Shown here: positions 36,106 to 44,319 of the stretch, piece after piece | How the letters are laid out: each line of letters starts with the position of its first letter | Position numbering within the stretch: position 1 is the first letter of the stretch | Origin: Curtobacterium sp. BH-2-1-1 | Lineage (GTDB): Bacteria > Actinomycetota > Actinomycetes > Actinomycetales > Microbacteriaceae | DNA: 64,000 nucleotides | Assembly (NCBI RefSeq): GCF_001806325.1 | Contig: NZ_CP017580.1 | Location: forward strand, 2,108,001 to 2,172,000 | Direction: 5' to 3' | Program-made: the position numbers and the translations under genes | Notes under the pieces: model-generated | Seen by the model: the letters and a program-made list of their open reading frames with translations, nothing else | The model's database searches: none | What the model was told of the DNA's origin: nothing

Positions 36106-36222
36106 ATGGATTCGCTGCTTGCGCTCGAGCTCTTCTACGTGGGCCTGCTCGGCCTCGCGTCGCTCGCGATCGCGTTCGTCTCGGTGACCGTCGTCGTGAA
36201 GCTGTTCAAGGGTCAGCGTTGA
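36106..36222 (+). CDS. 38-residue membrane peptide
   Basis: A very short frame starting MDSLLALELFYVGLLGLASL and ending VVVKLFKGQR: one membrane helix with an acidic N-terminus and a basic C-terminus. TAGACT lies exactly 6 bases before the ATG. The stop overlaps the TTG start of the nitrobindin-like gene (TTGA), so it is the true first gene of that message and couples its translation. Function unknown. Confidence 0.7.
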   Translation: MDSLLALELFYVGLLGLASLAIAFVSVTVVVKLFKGQR

Positions 36223-36821
36223 TCGAACTGCCGGAGGGCCTCGCGCCCGAACTCGTCCCGCTGTCGTGGCTCGTCGGCGTCTGGGAGGGCACCGGTGTGG
36301 TCGAGTACCCCGTCGGTGACGAGGACGAACCCCGGAAGTACGAGTTCGGCCAGCGCGTGAGCTTCAGCCACGACGGTCTGCCCTACCTCAACTACTCCTC
36401 CACGACGTGGCTGCTCGACGAGGAGCACACCCCGCTCGCGGCCGAGATGGGCTACTGGCGGATCGACCGTCCGTCCGAGCCCGGTGACCGCGGCCCGGCG
36501 ATGCTCCTCGGCGAGGGGCCGACGCCGTTCGGCACCGTCGAGAGCGTCGAGGCGCTGCGGAACACCACGGACGGCTTCGACGTCGAAGCGGCGATCATCC
36601 ACCCCACCGGCGTCAACGAGCTCTACGTCGGGCGGGTCCGCAAGGGCCGCATCGACCTCGCGACCGACGCCGTGATGCGCTCGCCGAACGCCAAGGACTA
36701 CTCCGCGGCGACCCGGCTCTACGGCCTGGTCGAGGGCAAGCTCTTCTGGGCGTGGGACATCGCCGCACTCGGCAAGGAGCTGACCTCGCACGCCTCGGGG
36801 CAGCTCGCGAAGGTCGACTGA
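36219..36821 (+). CDS. FABP-family/nitrobindin-like heme-binding protein
   Basis: A 200-residue beta-barrel protein of the DUF1794/nitrobindin group, which binds heme and can isomerise peroxynitrite. Seen: N-terminal WLVGVWEGTGVVEYP (the GxWxGxG motif), VSFSHDGLPYLNYSSTTWLLDE, MGYWRIDRP and late VMRSPNAKDYSAATRLYGLVEGKLFWAWDI. Whether the heme-ligand His is kept cannot be judged by eye. Start is TTG, overlapping the membrane-peptide stop; ygfZ overlaps its end by one base (TGATG). This order suggests a link to heme or Fe-S/redox chemistry. Confidence 0.85.
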   Translation: MIELPEGLAPELVPLSWLVGVWEGTGVVEYPVGDEDEPRKYEFGQRVSFSHDGLPYLNYSSTTWLLDEEHTPLAAEMGYWRIDRPSEPGDRGPAMLLGEGPTPFGTVESVEALRNTTDGFDVEAAIIHPTGVNELYVGRVRKGRIDLATDAVMRSPNAKDYSAATRLYGLVEGKLFWAWDIAALGKELTSHASGQLAKVD

Positions 36822-37906
36822 TGTCCGCCTTCGCCGGCCGCGCCGGCTTCGTGGCGACGGACTCCGGCCCCGCCGCGCACTTCGGCAACCCGCTCGGCGA
36901 GCAGCGTCTGCTCGCCCGCGGCCGTGCCGTCGTCGAACTCGGCCTCGGTGTCGTCACCGTCACCGGCCCGGACCGTCTGTCGTGGCTCAATTCGATCACC
37001 TCGCAGCTCCTCACCGGGCTCGCCGCCGGCGTGAGCACCGAGACGCTCGTGCTCGACCAGTCCGGTCGCGTCGAGCACGCGGCGCGCGTCGTCGACGACG
37101 GGTCGGTGGCGTGGCTGCTGACCGAGCCCGCCGACGCGGCACCGCTCGCTGCCTGGCTCGACTCGATGCGGTTCATGCTGCGCGTCGAGGTCGCCGACCG
37201 TTCGGCGGACTTCGCCACGATCGGCTGGTTCGGCGAGTCCGCGCCGTTCGCGTCGACCGACCTGCCCGAGACCCCGGTCGCCGAGTGGGTCGACCCGTGG
37301 GCGTCCGTCACGCCCGGCGGGTGGGGCTACGCCGACCAGGAGGCGCACCCCGCCTCCGACTGGACCCTCCGCATCGCCGTGGTCACCCCCGGCACCGCGG
37401 GCGCGATCGCCGCGTCGGACGAGCCCGTCGCGGGACTCCTCGCGTACGAGGCCCTGCGCATCGCCGCCTGGCGACCCTCACTGTCCGACGTCGACGAGCG
37501 CACGATCCCGCACGAGCTCGACTGGCTCCGCTCCGCCGTGCACCTGTCGAAGGGGTGCTACCGGGGGCAGGAGACCGTGGCCAAGGTCCACAACCTCGGA
37601 CACCCGCCGCGCCGGGTCGTCATGCTGCACCTCGACGGGTCGGACGGCGTGCTGCCGGCCCCGGGGACGCCGGTCGTCTCCGGCGAGAAGGAGGTCGGGC
37701 GGCTGACGGCGTCGGGCATCCACCACGAGCTCGGGCCGATCGGGCTCGCGGTCGTGAAGCGTTCCCTCGACCCCGCCGCCACGCTGACGCTCAGCGCCGA
37801 CGACGTGGTCGTGTCCGCCACGCAAGAGGTCATCGTGCCGCCAGGGGCCGGCGCCACCGCCGACGTCCCGCGGCTGCCCCGCCTCGGCGCCGTCCGCCGC
37901 TCGTAG
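36821..37906 (+). CDS. ygfZ: YgfZ/GcvT-family folate-binding protein
   Basis: Folate-dependent factor used in Fe-S cluster assembly or repair. The 361-residue GcvT-like protein has VTVTGPDRLSWLNSITSQLL near residue 50 and the YgfZ signature KGCYRGQETVAK near 250, with the conserved Cys. The ATG shares its first base with the stop of the nitrobindin-like gene. The longer open frame upstream is only antisense or shifted reading. Confidence 0.92.
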   Translation: MSAFAGRAGFVATDSGPAAHFGNPLGEQRLLARGRAVVELGLGVVTVTGPDRLSWLNSITSQLLTGLAAGVSTETLVLDQSGRVEHAARVVDDGSVAWLLTEPADAAPLAAWLDSMRFMLRVEVADRSADFATIGWFGESAPFASTDLPETPVAEWVDPWASVTPGGWGYADQEAHPASDWTLRIAVVTPGTAGAIAASDEPVAGLLAYEALRIAAWRPSLSDVDERTIPHELDWLRSAVHLSKGCYRGQETVAKVHNLGHPPRRVVMLHLDGSDGVLPAPGTPVVSGEKEVGRLTASGIHHELGPIGLAVVKRSLDPAATLTLSADDVVVSATQEVIVPPGAGATADVPRLPRLGAVRRS

Positions 37907-37957
37907 CCCGCGCGGTTCGCCGGCGCGCGGCCCCGGCGCCCGGCGCCCGGCCCCCGG

Positions 37958-38031
37958 CCCCGAGACTCGGCTCCGCGGACACGTTCGCGCCATAAGGGCC
38001 ACGAAACTGTCCGCCCGGCCGAGTCTCGGGG
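37958..38031. repeat. Palindromic element, family B copy 2
   Basis: Outer arms CCCCGAGACTCGGC / GCCGAGTCTCGGGG, inner arms CGGACACGTTCG / CGAAACTGTCCG. Same plan as 20455-20526. It lies between the convergent ygfZ and methyltransferase genes and may also terminate transcription. Confidence 0.8.
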
Positions 38032-38045
38032 TCCCGCGGCGCCGG

Positions 38046-38819
38046 TCAGGCCGGGGCCACCGCGGCCCACGGGACGCTGAGCTCGCCGAGCCGCCACCGC
38101 GTCACCCCGTGCAGCACCGGCCACCCCCGGTCCCGCATGCCCCGGACCGTCGCGATCCACCGCTGCCGGGGGCCGTACGTGCCGAGCGGCGCCGCGACCG
38201 CCCACGCCAGGTCGAGGTCGCCGAGGAACGCGTGCACCCGCTCGCCGGGAACGTTCCGGTGGATGAGGGCCTTCGGCAGCCGTTCGGCCACGACCGAGGG
38301 GACGTCGAGCCCCGCCAGCCGGAGCGACACCGTGAAGGTGCGTGGTGCGACGTCGTCGAGCGTCACCCACGAGGCCACCCGCCCGACCTCGTTGCAGGTC
38401 CCCTCGACGAGCGCGCCGCCCGGTTGCAGGCGGTCCTGCATGATCCGCCAGGACTCCACCACCGCGGACTCGTCGTACTGCCGCAGCACGTTGAAGGCGC
38501 GGATCACGGCGGGCCGGCGGTTCCCCGGTGTCGGTGTCTCGAACCCGCCGAGCCGGAACGTCACCCCGTCCCGCGTGCCGGCGTTCGCGAGGGCCACCCG
38601 TGCCGGCTCGATCTCGATGCCGGTGACCTCGACGTCGGGGCGGACGGCGGCCAGGCGGTCCCGGAGTTCGAGCGTCGTCGTCGGCGAGGCCCCGTACCCG
38701 ACGTCGGCGACGAGCGGGTCGGCGCTCCGGCGGAGGGCCGGCAACGTGGCGATCCACCGGTCGACGCGGCGGAGCCGGTTGTACCCGGTCGTCCCGCGCG
38801 TCACGTTCCCGATGGGCAT
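38046..38819 (-). CDS. SAM-dependent methyltransferase
   Basis: A 257-residue class I methyltransferase-like protein. The SAM-binding motif I is PLVADVGYGASPTTTLELR; an acidic motif II reads VTGIEIEPARVALAN; RAFNVLRQY and GGALVEGTCNEVG fit later motifs. N-terminus TRGTTGYNRLRRVDRWI is basic. TACCCT lies 7 bases before the ATG, so it is probably leaderless. It is divergent from gpmA. Substrate unknown; nothing in the neighbourhood points to one. Confidence 0.78.
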   Translation of the reverse strand: MPIGNVTRGTTGYNRLRRVDRWIATLPALRRSADPLVADVGYGASPTTTLELRDRLAAVRPDVEVTGIEIEPARVALANAGTRDGVTFRLGGFETPTPGNRRPAVIRAFNVLRQYDESAVVESWRIMQDRLQPGGALVEGTCNEVGRVASWVTLDDVAPRTFTVSLRLAGLDVPSVVAERLPKALIHRNVPGERVHAFLGDLDLAWAVAAPLGTYGPRQRWIATVRGMRDRGWPVLHGVTRWRLGELSVPWAAVAPA

Positions 38820-38875
38820 GCCGACCAGGGTACGGGTCCGGGGACCGGCTGCACGGCGCTCGGTAGACTCGGGGC

Positions 38876-39622
38876 ATGACCTCCACGCTCGTCCTGCTCC
38901 GTCACGGCAACAGTGACTGGAACCAGAAGAACCTGTTCACCGGTTGGGTCGACGTCCGGCTCAGCGAGCTGGGCGAGAAGGAGGCGAAGCGCGCCGGCGA
39001 CCTCATCGCCGAGTCCGGCATCGTCCCCGACGTCCTGTACACCTCGCTCCTCACCCGTGCGATCCAGACGGCCGACATCGCGCTGCTCCAGGCCGACCTG
39101 GCGTGGCTGCCGGTGAAGCGCGACTGGCGCCTCAACGAGCGCCACTACGGCGACCTGCAGGGCAAGGACAAGGCCCAGACGCTCGAGCAGTACGGCGAGC
39201 AGCAGTTCATGGAGTGGCGCCGGTCGTTCGACGTGCCGCCGCCCCCCATCGCCGACGACGCCGAGTGGTCGCAGTTCGGGGACCGCCGCTACGCCGACCT
39301 CGGCGACCAGCTGCCCCGCACCGAGTCGCTCAAGCTCGTGATCGACCGCCTGCTGCCCTACTGGGAGTCCGACATCACGAAGGACCTCGGTGCGGGCAAG
39401 ACCGTCCTCGTCACGGCGCACGGCAACTCGCTCCGGGCGCTCGTGAAGCACCTCGACGGGATCTCCGACGAGGACATCGCCGGCCTGAACATCCCGACCG
39501 GCATCCCGCTGGTGTACGAGCTCGACGACGACTTCCGTCCGACGAAGCCGGCGTACTACCTCGACCCCGAGGCCGCCGCGGCCGGAGCCGCCGCCGTGGC
39601 CGCCCAGGGCGCCAAGAAGTAG
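38876..39622 (+). CDS. gpmA: 2,3-bisphosphoglycerate-dependent phosphoglycerate mutase
   Basis: Interconverts 3- and 2-phosphoglycerate in glycolysis. The 248-residue histidine phosphatase has [10 protein letters not shown] at 8-17 (phospho-His; RHGNS rather than the common RHGES/RHGQS), [15 protein letters not shown] with the proton-donor Glu region, and [23 protein letters not shown] with TAGACT 6 bases upstream. Ala-rich C-terminal tail. A strong terminator follows. Confidence 0.95.
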   Translation: MTSTLVLLRHGNSDWNQKNLFTGWVDVRLSELGEKEAKRAGDLIAESGIVPDVLYTSLLTRAIQTADIALLQADLAWLPVKRDWRLNERHYGDLQGKDKAQTLEQYGEQQFMEWRRSFDVPPPPIADDAEWSQFGDRRYADLGDQLPRTESLKLVIDRLLPYWESDITKDLGAGKTVLVTAHGNSLRALVKHLDGISDEDIAGLNIPTGIPLVYELDDDFRPTKPAYYLDPEAAAAGAAAVAAQGAKK

Positions 39623-39642
39623 CAGCGCAGCGCTGCACACAC

Positions 39643-39677
39643 GAACGCCCCGCCCGGACTGACCGGGCGGGGCGTTC
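39643..39677. terminator. Terminator between gpmA and the P-loop kinase gene
   Basis: A perfect 15-bp stem GAACGCCCCGCCCGG with a 5-nt loop, between convergent genes, so it can serve both. Confidence 0.8.
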
Positions 39678-39684
39678 TGCGCGT

Positions 39685-40233
39685 TCACACGAAGTGGGAG
39701 GCGATCTCCTGCACCAGGGCGCCGACGTCGTACGGCTTCGTCGTGTCGACGCGGACCACCGGGACGCCCGGCAGACCGACCGGCTGGGCGGCGCCGCCGT
39801 GCTCGTCCCAGAACGCGAGCACGTCGGCCAGGTCCCCGTGCACCTCGTGGCGCACCGGCACGGTGCCCGGGTCGTACCGGTCGCGCAGCCGCTCCTCGGC
39901 GGTGCCCCGGTCCGCGTCGCACCACACCTCGACAGCGCGCGGCGACCCGGCGGAGGCGAGCCGCGCCTCCAGGAGTCCGCGGTCCCGCGACGGCAGCCAG
40001 ACGGCGTCGAGGACGACGCCGTTCTCGACGGCCTGCGCCATCGACCACATGGTGTCCATCGCGATGCCGCCGAGCGGACGCGACGCGATCATCGGGCCGA
40101 CCAGGTCGGCGAGGGGCTCCTTGATCCGGTCCTTCGACAGGAACGGGCAGCCGAGCACCTCGGCGAGGGCGGCACCGATGGTGCTCTTGCCGGAACCGGG
40201 CATGCCGTTGACGATGATCGCGACCTGGGCCAT
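39685..40233 (-). CDS. P-loop kinase-like ATPase
   Basis: A 182-residue small AAA/kinase-fold protein. Walker A NGMPGSGKST at 9-18, SKDRIKEPLADL as a lid/base-binding segment, VLDAVWLPSRDRG as strand with an Asp, then VEVWCDADRGTAEERLRDRY typical of gluconate/chloramphenicol/zeta-type kinases. The substrate is not clear. CAGGAT lies 6 bases before the ATG, so probably leaderless. It is upstream on the same side of phoU but separate from it. Confidence 0.78.
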   Translation of the reverse strand: MAQVAIIVNGMPGSGKSTIGAALAEVLGCPFLSKDRIKEPLADLVGPMIASRPLGGIAMDTMWSMAQAVENGVVLDAVWLPSRDRGLLEARLASAGSPRAVEVWCDADRGTAEERLRDRYDPGTVPVRHEVHGDLADVLAFWDEHGGAAQPVGLPGVPVVRVDTTKPYDVGALVQEIASHFV

Positions 40234-40282
40234 GCCTCGATCCTGTCAGAACCCAGCGAGCCGAGCGGAACGCAGCGTCGGG

Positions 40283-40954
40283 TCAGGCGGGCGACACCGT
40301 CACCGAGGACGCGCCGGCCCAGTCACCCGTCGCCAGGTACTCGACCTTCTTGGCGATCGAGACCGCGTGGTCCGCGAAGCGCTCGTGGTAGCGCGATGCC
40401 AGGGTCGCGTCGACCGTGTCGATCGGCGCGCCCTTCCAGGTCTCGCCGAGCACGAAGTCGAACACGCTCGCGTGCAGCTCGTCGATGGCGTCGTCCTCGT
40501 CGCGGATCTCCCCGGCGAGGGCGATGTCCTCGGTGGCGAGCAGCCGCGTGAGCTTCTGCGCCATCGCGACGTCGAGCTGGCCCATCTTCTTGAAGGTGCC
40601 GCGGAGGCCCTTCGGCACGACCTTCTCGGGGAAGCGCTGCCGGGTGAGCTGGGCGATGTGCTCGGCCATGTCGCCCATGCGCTCGAGCGACGAGCTGACG
40701 CGCAGGGCGGTGACCACGACGCGGAGGTCGCGGGCGACGGGGGCCTGACGCGCGAGGATGTCGATCGCGATCTCGTCGAGGCTGTTCGCCGCCTCGTCGA
40801 TCTTGACGTCGTCGGCGATCACCTCCTCGGCGAGGGACACGTCGGACTCGCTGAACGACTGCGTGGCTCGGGTGATGGCGGACTCGACGAGCCCGGCGAT
40901 CTCGGTCAGTCGCTCCTGGACGTCCTGGAGTTCCTGCTGGAAGACTTCGCGCAT
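40283..40954 (-). CDS. phoU: Phosphate-transport regulator PhoU
   Basis: A 223-residue helical-bundle protein that links the Pst transporter to the SenX3 kinase and keeps the Pho regulon off when phosphate is plentiful. Two repeated PhoU domains are visible: VFQQELQDVQERLTEIAGLVESAI, and DVAMAQKLTRLLATED, each with the acidic metal-binding E-x3-D-x-like stretch (EVIADDVKIDEAAN, DEDDAIDELH). It is divergent from senX3-regX3, with Pho boxes between. Confidence 0.95.
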   Translation of the reverse strand: MREVFQQELQDVQERLTEIAGLVESAITRATQSFSESDVSLAEEVIADDVKIDEAANSLDEIAIDILARQAPVARDLRVVVTALRVSSSLERMGDMAEHIAQLTRQRFPEKVVPKGLRGTFKKMGQLDVAMAQKLTRLLATEDIALAGEIRDEDDAIDELHASVFDFVLGETWKGAPIDTVDATLASRYHERFADHAVSIAKKVEYLATGDWAGASSVTVSPA

Positions 40955-40999
40955 GGGGGAGTACCTCTCTCTGCGTACCGGTCGAGTGTCGTCACGTCA

Positions 41000-41061
41000 G
41001 GTGAACGAACGGTGACGTGCGGTTGAACGCTTCGCGATCCGGCCTTCCGCAGACGGTGAAC
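41000..41061. promoter_or_regulatory. Pho boxes between phoU and senX3
   Basis: GGTGAAC (41000-41006), GGTGACG (41011-41017) and GGTTGAAC (from 41021) stand in a row on a 10-11 bp pitch, and one more GGTGAAC lies at 41055-41061. This is a RegX3/PhoP-type direct-repeat array, so the system probably controls itself and phoU. Confidence 0.75.
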
Positions 41062-41100
41062 GGTACCGGAACCCCGCATGACCATCCCTACACTGACGGC

Positions 41101-42267
41101 ATGGACAACGCGTGGCTCGTGCCACTGTCGATGCTCCTCGGCGGGGTGTTCGGAGCAGGCGTCGTGGTGCTGATCATCACCGCCGAGCGCACGGCTCGTG
41201 CTGCCGACGTGGCGGAACGCACCCTGCCCGACGGCGTCGCCGCGGTCATCGCCACGATGCACAACCCGGCCGTGGTGGTCGACCCCTCGAACACGGTCGT
41301 CGCCGCCTCGCCGCAGGCACTGACGGTCGGGCTGGTGGTGCGGCGGAAGCTCGTGCACCGCGAGCTCGTCGACCTGGTCGACCGTGTACGCAAGAGCGGG
41401 GAGATGGGCGCCGAGGACCTCGAGCTGCCCCGTGGCCGGGGCAGTGACCAGATCGGCTACCTGAGCTTCCGCGCCGCGCAGCTCGGCAACCGGTACGTGC
41501 TCGTCACGGCCGACGACCTGACCGAGACCCGGCGCATCGACGAGGTCCGGCGGGACTTCGTCGCGAACATCTCGCACGAGCTGAAGACCCCGATCGGCGC
41601 GATCGGCCTGCTCTCCGAGACCCTCGTCGCCGCCGCGGACGAACCCCAGCACGTGCGGAAGTTCGCCGCGCAGCTCGTCACCGAGTCGGAGCGGCTGGCC
41701 GCCCTGACGAAGGACATCATCGAACTCTCGCGGCTGCAGTCCGTCGACACGCTGGAGAACAGCGAGGAGACGTCGATCGACCGAATCGTGCAGGCCGCCG
41801 TCGACGCGAACGAGATCGTCGCCCGCGCCCGGGACATCGAACTCGTGCGGGCGAAGAAGTCGAAGCTCCGCGTGATGGGCGACCCCGCCCTGCTGCAGAT
41901 CGCGGTGTCGAACCTCATCGCCAACGCGGTCAAGTACTCCCCGGACAACACCCGCGTCGGCGTGGGCGTCCGGTCCGCGAAGGGCTTCGTCGAGATCGCG
42001 GTGACCGACCAGGGCGTCGGCATCCCCGAGGCCGACCTCGATCGGGTGTTCGAGCGGTTCTACCGCGTCGACCCCGCCCGGTCGCGTGCCACCGGCGGCA
42101 CCGGCCTCGGCCTCGCCATCGTGAAGCACGTCGTCGGCAACCACGGCGGGGACGTGCGTGTCTGGTCGCAGCCCGGCAAGGGCTCGACCTTCACCATCCG
42201 CCTGCCCGAGGCGGACCCAGAACTGACCACAGCACTCGAAGAGCAACTGGAAGAGCAGCCATCGTGA
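41101..42267 (+). CDS. senX3: Phosphate-sensing histidine kinase SenX3
   Basis: A 388-residue membrane sensor kinase. One or two N-terminal helices (LVPLSMLLGGVFGAGVVVLII), a PAS-like domain (VAAVIATMHNPAVVVDPSNTVVAASP), the DHp with FVANISHELKTPIGAI (phospho-His), and the catalytic domain with N box NLIANAVKYS, G1 DQGVGIPE, FERFYRVD and G2 GGTGLGLAIVKHV. TACACT 6 bases before the ATG and no ribosome binding site: leaderless. GTGA overlap with regX3. Confidence 0.94.
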   Translation: MDNAWLVPLSMLLGGVFGAGVVVLIITAERTARAADVAERTLPDGVAAVIATMHNPAVVVDPSNTVVAASPQALTVGLVVRRKLVHRELVDLVDRVRKSGEMGAEDLELPRGRGSDQIGYLSFRAAQLGNRYVLVTADDLTETRRIDEVRRDFVANISHELKTPIGAIGLLSETLVAAADEPQHVRKFAAQLVTESERLAALTKDIIELSRLQSVDTLENSEETSIDRIVQAAVDANEIVARARDIELVRAKKSKLRVMGDPALLQIAVSNLIANAVKYSPDNTRVGVGVRSAKGFVEIAVTDQGVGIPEADLDRVFERFYRVDPARSRATGGTGLGLAIVKHVVGNHGGDVRVWSQPGKGSTFTIRLPEADPELTTALEEQLEEQPS

Positions 42268-42944
42268 CCAAGATCCTCATCGTCGACGACGAGCCGGCCC
42301 TGAGCGAGCCCCTGGAGTTCCTGCTGCAGCGCGAGGGGTACGACACCTCCGTCGCTGCGGACGGCGTGACCGCGCTGTCGAAGTTCGACGCGGAGAACCC
42401 CGACCTGGTGCTGCTCGACCTGATGCTGCCGGGACTCTCCGGCACCGAGGTCTGCCGACAGATCCGGACGCGCTCGAACATCCCGATCATCATGCTCACC
42501 GCGAAGGACTCCGAGGTGGACATCGTCGTCGGGCTGGAGCTCGGCGCGGACGACTACGTGACGAAGCCGTACTCGACCCGCGAGCTCCTCGCCCGCATCC
42601 GCGCGGTCCTGCGTCGCCGGACCGAGGACGACCCCGCGGACAGCGGGATCCTGCAGGTCGGTGGCATCCGGATGGACGTCGAGCGGCACACCGTGGCGGT
42701 GGACGGCTCGGAGACGCCGATGCCGCTCAAGGAGTTCGAGCTCCTCGAGCTGCTGCTCCGCAACGCCGGGCGCGTGCTCACCCGGGGGCAGCTCATCGAC
42801 CGGGTGTGGGGCTCCGACTACTTCGGCGACACGAAGACCCTGGACGTGCACATCAAGCGCATCCGCTCGAAGATCGAGCGCGTGCCGAGCGCGCCGGAGA
42901 TCCTGGTGACGGTCCGCGGGCTCGGCTACCGCATCGAGGGCTGA
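42264..42944 (+). CDS. regX3: Phosphate-starvation response regulator RegX3
   Basis: A 226-residue OmpR/PhoB-type response regulator. Receiver domain: ILIVDDEPALSEPL, phospho-Asp in LVLLDLMLPGLSGTEV, conserved Lys in DYVTKPYS. Winged-helix DNA-binding domain: MPLKEFELLELLLRNAG-RVLTRGQLIDRVWG and TVRGLGYRIE. GTG start overlapping the senX3 stop. It should bind the GTTCACC direct repeats upstream of pstS, ppk and senX3. Confidence 0.95.
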   Translation: MTKILIVDDEPALSEPLEFLLQREGYDTSVAADGVTALSKFDAENPDLVLLDLMLPGLSGTEVCRQIRTRSNIPIIMLTAKDSEVDIVVGLELGADDYVTKPYSTRELLARIRAVLRRRTEDDPADSGILQVGGIRMDVERHTVAVDGSETPMPLKEFELLELLLRNAGRVLTRGQLIDRVWGSDYFGDTKTLDVHIKRIRSKIERVPSAPEILVTVRGLGYRIEG

Positions 42945-42960
42945 CGCGAGGTCGGCTGAC

Positions 42961-43011
42961 GCACAGGAGGCGCGGCGCCGGTCCCTGGGACCGGCACCGC
43001 GCCTCCTGTGC
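42961..43011. terminator. Terminator between regX3 and the lipoprotein gene
   Basis: Outer arms GCACAGGAGGCGCGG / CCGCGCCTCCTGTGC (15 bp, perfect) around an inner stem GCCGGTCCC / GGACCGGC. Between convergent genes; contains the recurring decamer in each arm. Confidence 0.8.
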
Positions 43012-43023
43012 GTGCGTCTGCTG

Positions 43024-43668
43024 CTAGTTGCCGGCGTCCTGCGTCGTGTCGTCCGTCGGCGTGGCCGCGGGCGTCTCGACCGGGAGGGTGATCTCGCTGG
43101 TGGGCTCCGGCGAGGAGGTCGGCGCGAGCGTCGCGTACTCCTCCTGCTGGCTGGTCAGCACCGGGACGCTCGCCGAGACGCCCTCGGCGCCCGAGTACGA
43201 GAAGTAGACCTTGACCAGCGAGCCGGGCTTGGTGTCGGCGTCGTCGAAGACGACCTCGCGCGAGTCGCCGGCGGCCGTGCCCTGCGTGGTGCCGTCGCCC
43301 TCTTCCGTCGAGGCGGTGGCCTGCTCGGAGGGCTCCGCGGCGCCGCCGAGGTCGATGTGCGTGTTCGCCGGGACCGTGACGGTCTGGGTGTCCCCGCCGA
43401 CCTCGATCGAGAGGGTGATGTCGTCCCGCTCGGCGTTGTTCACGATCGTGCCCACGAACCGGGCACCGTCGGCGTCGTCCGCGATGAGGAGCGCGTTGCG
43501 GATGTCCACCTTGCCGGTCGACACGTTCACGCCGTCGGTGATCTGCTTGATCTCCGTCGTCTGTGCGGGCGACATGAACTCGCAGCCGGTGGCGCCGAGC
43601 GCGATGGTTGCCGCAACGGCGACGGACACGAGTACCCGAGCTCGCAAGAGATTCCTCCGGAAGATCAC
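43024..43668 (-). CDS. Putative secreted lipoprotein
   Basis: A 214-residue exported protein. Signal peptide with lipobox ALGATGC at about residue 29, then a beta-rich domain (VNVSTGKVDIRNALLIADDADGARFVGTIVNNA; ITLSIEVGGDTQTVTVPANT) and a Thr/Pro-rich C-terminal tail. Similar lipoproteins next to carD occur in other actinobacteria; the function is unknown to me. It is divergent from carD. Confidence 0.8.
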   Translation of the reverse strand: MIFRRNLLRARVLVSVAVAATIALGATGCEFMSPAQTTEIKQITDGVNVSTGKVDIRNALLIADDADGARFVGTIVNNAERDDITLSIEVGGDTQTVTVPANTHIDLGGAAEPSEQATASTEEGDGTTQGTAAGDSREVVFDDADTKPGSLVKVYFSYSGAEGVSASVPVLTSQQEEYATLAPTSSPEPTSEITLPVETPAATPTDDTTQDAGN

Positions 43669-43755
43669 GATTGTGGACCGGACGGTCCGGCACCATCCTA
43701 CCGATCAGCGGGGGTGCCAGTTGTTAGGCGCCCCTTACCCGAACAACGCTTGTGG

Positions 43756-43761
43756 TAAACT
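43756..43761 (+). promoter_or_regulatory. -10 box of carD
   Basis: TAAACT about 27 bp before the carD start; the -35 region is poor. The leader is short and AT-richer than its surroundings. Confidence 0.5.
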
Positions 43762-43787
43762 GGGTGTCTCGGAACGGAGCCTGATAC

Positions 43788-44270
43788 ATGCAATTCGAGG
43801 TCGGCGAGACCGTCGTCTACCCCCATCACGGGGCGGCAACCATCTCTGAAGTCAAGACGCGCGTCATCAAGGGTGAGGAAAAGGTCTACCTGAAGCTGCG
43901 GGTCACCCAGGGTGACCTCACGATCGAGGTCCCGGCGGACAACGTCGACCTGGTCGGAGTCCGTGACGTGATCGGCAAGGAAGGCCTCGACAAGGTGTTC
44001 GAGGTCCTGCGTGCCCCCTTCACCGAAGAGCCCACGAACTGGTCGCGTCGCTACAAGGCGAACCTCGAGAAGCTCGCTTCCGGTGACGTCATCAAGGTGT
44101 CCGAGGTCGTCCGCGACCTCTGGCGCCGCGATCAGGACCGCGGCCTGTCCGCGGGGGAGAAGCGGATGCTCGCCAAGGCGCGGCAGATCCTGATCTCCGA
44201 GCTGGCGCTGGCCGAGAAGACCGACGAGGACAAGGCATCGACCGTCCTCGACGAGGTCCTCGCCTCCTGA
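43788..44270 (+). CDS. carD: CarD-family RNA polymerase-binding regulator
   Basis: An essential global regulator that binds the RNA polymerase beta subunit and stabilises open complexes at rRNA and other promoters. The 160-residue protein begins [19 protein letters not shown], the N-terminal Tudor-like RNAP-interaction domain (to about residue 60), then a helical C-terminal domain ([27 protein letters not shown]) with the conserved Trp-containing start. Start codon clear. It precedes ispDF, a conserved actinobacterial order. Confidence 0.95.
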   Translation: MQFEVGETVVYPHHGAATISEVKTRVIKGEEKVYLKLRVTQGDLTIEVPADNVDLVGVRDVIGKEGLDKVFEVLRAPFTEEPTNWSRRYKANLEKLASGDVIKVSEVVRDLWRRDQDRGLSAGEKRMLAKARQILISELALAEKTDEDKASTVLDEVLAS

Positions 44271-44319
44271 GCGCACCGAACCACTGAACACGTCCTCGAC
44301 CGTTCTGTTCCCCCACGGG

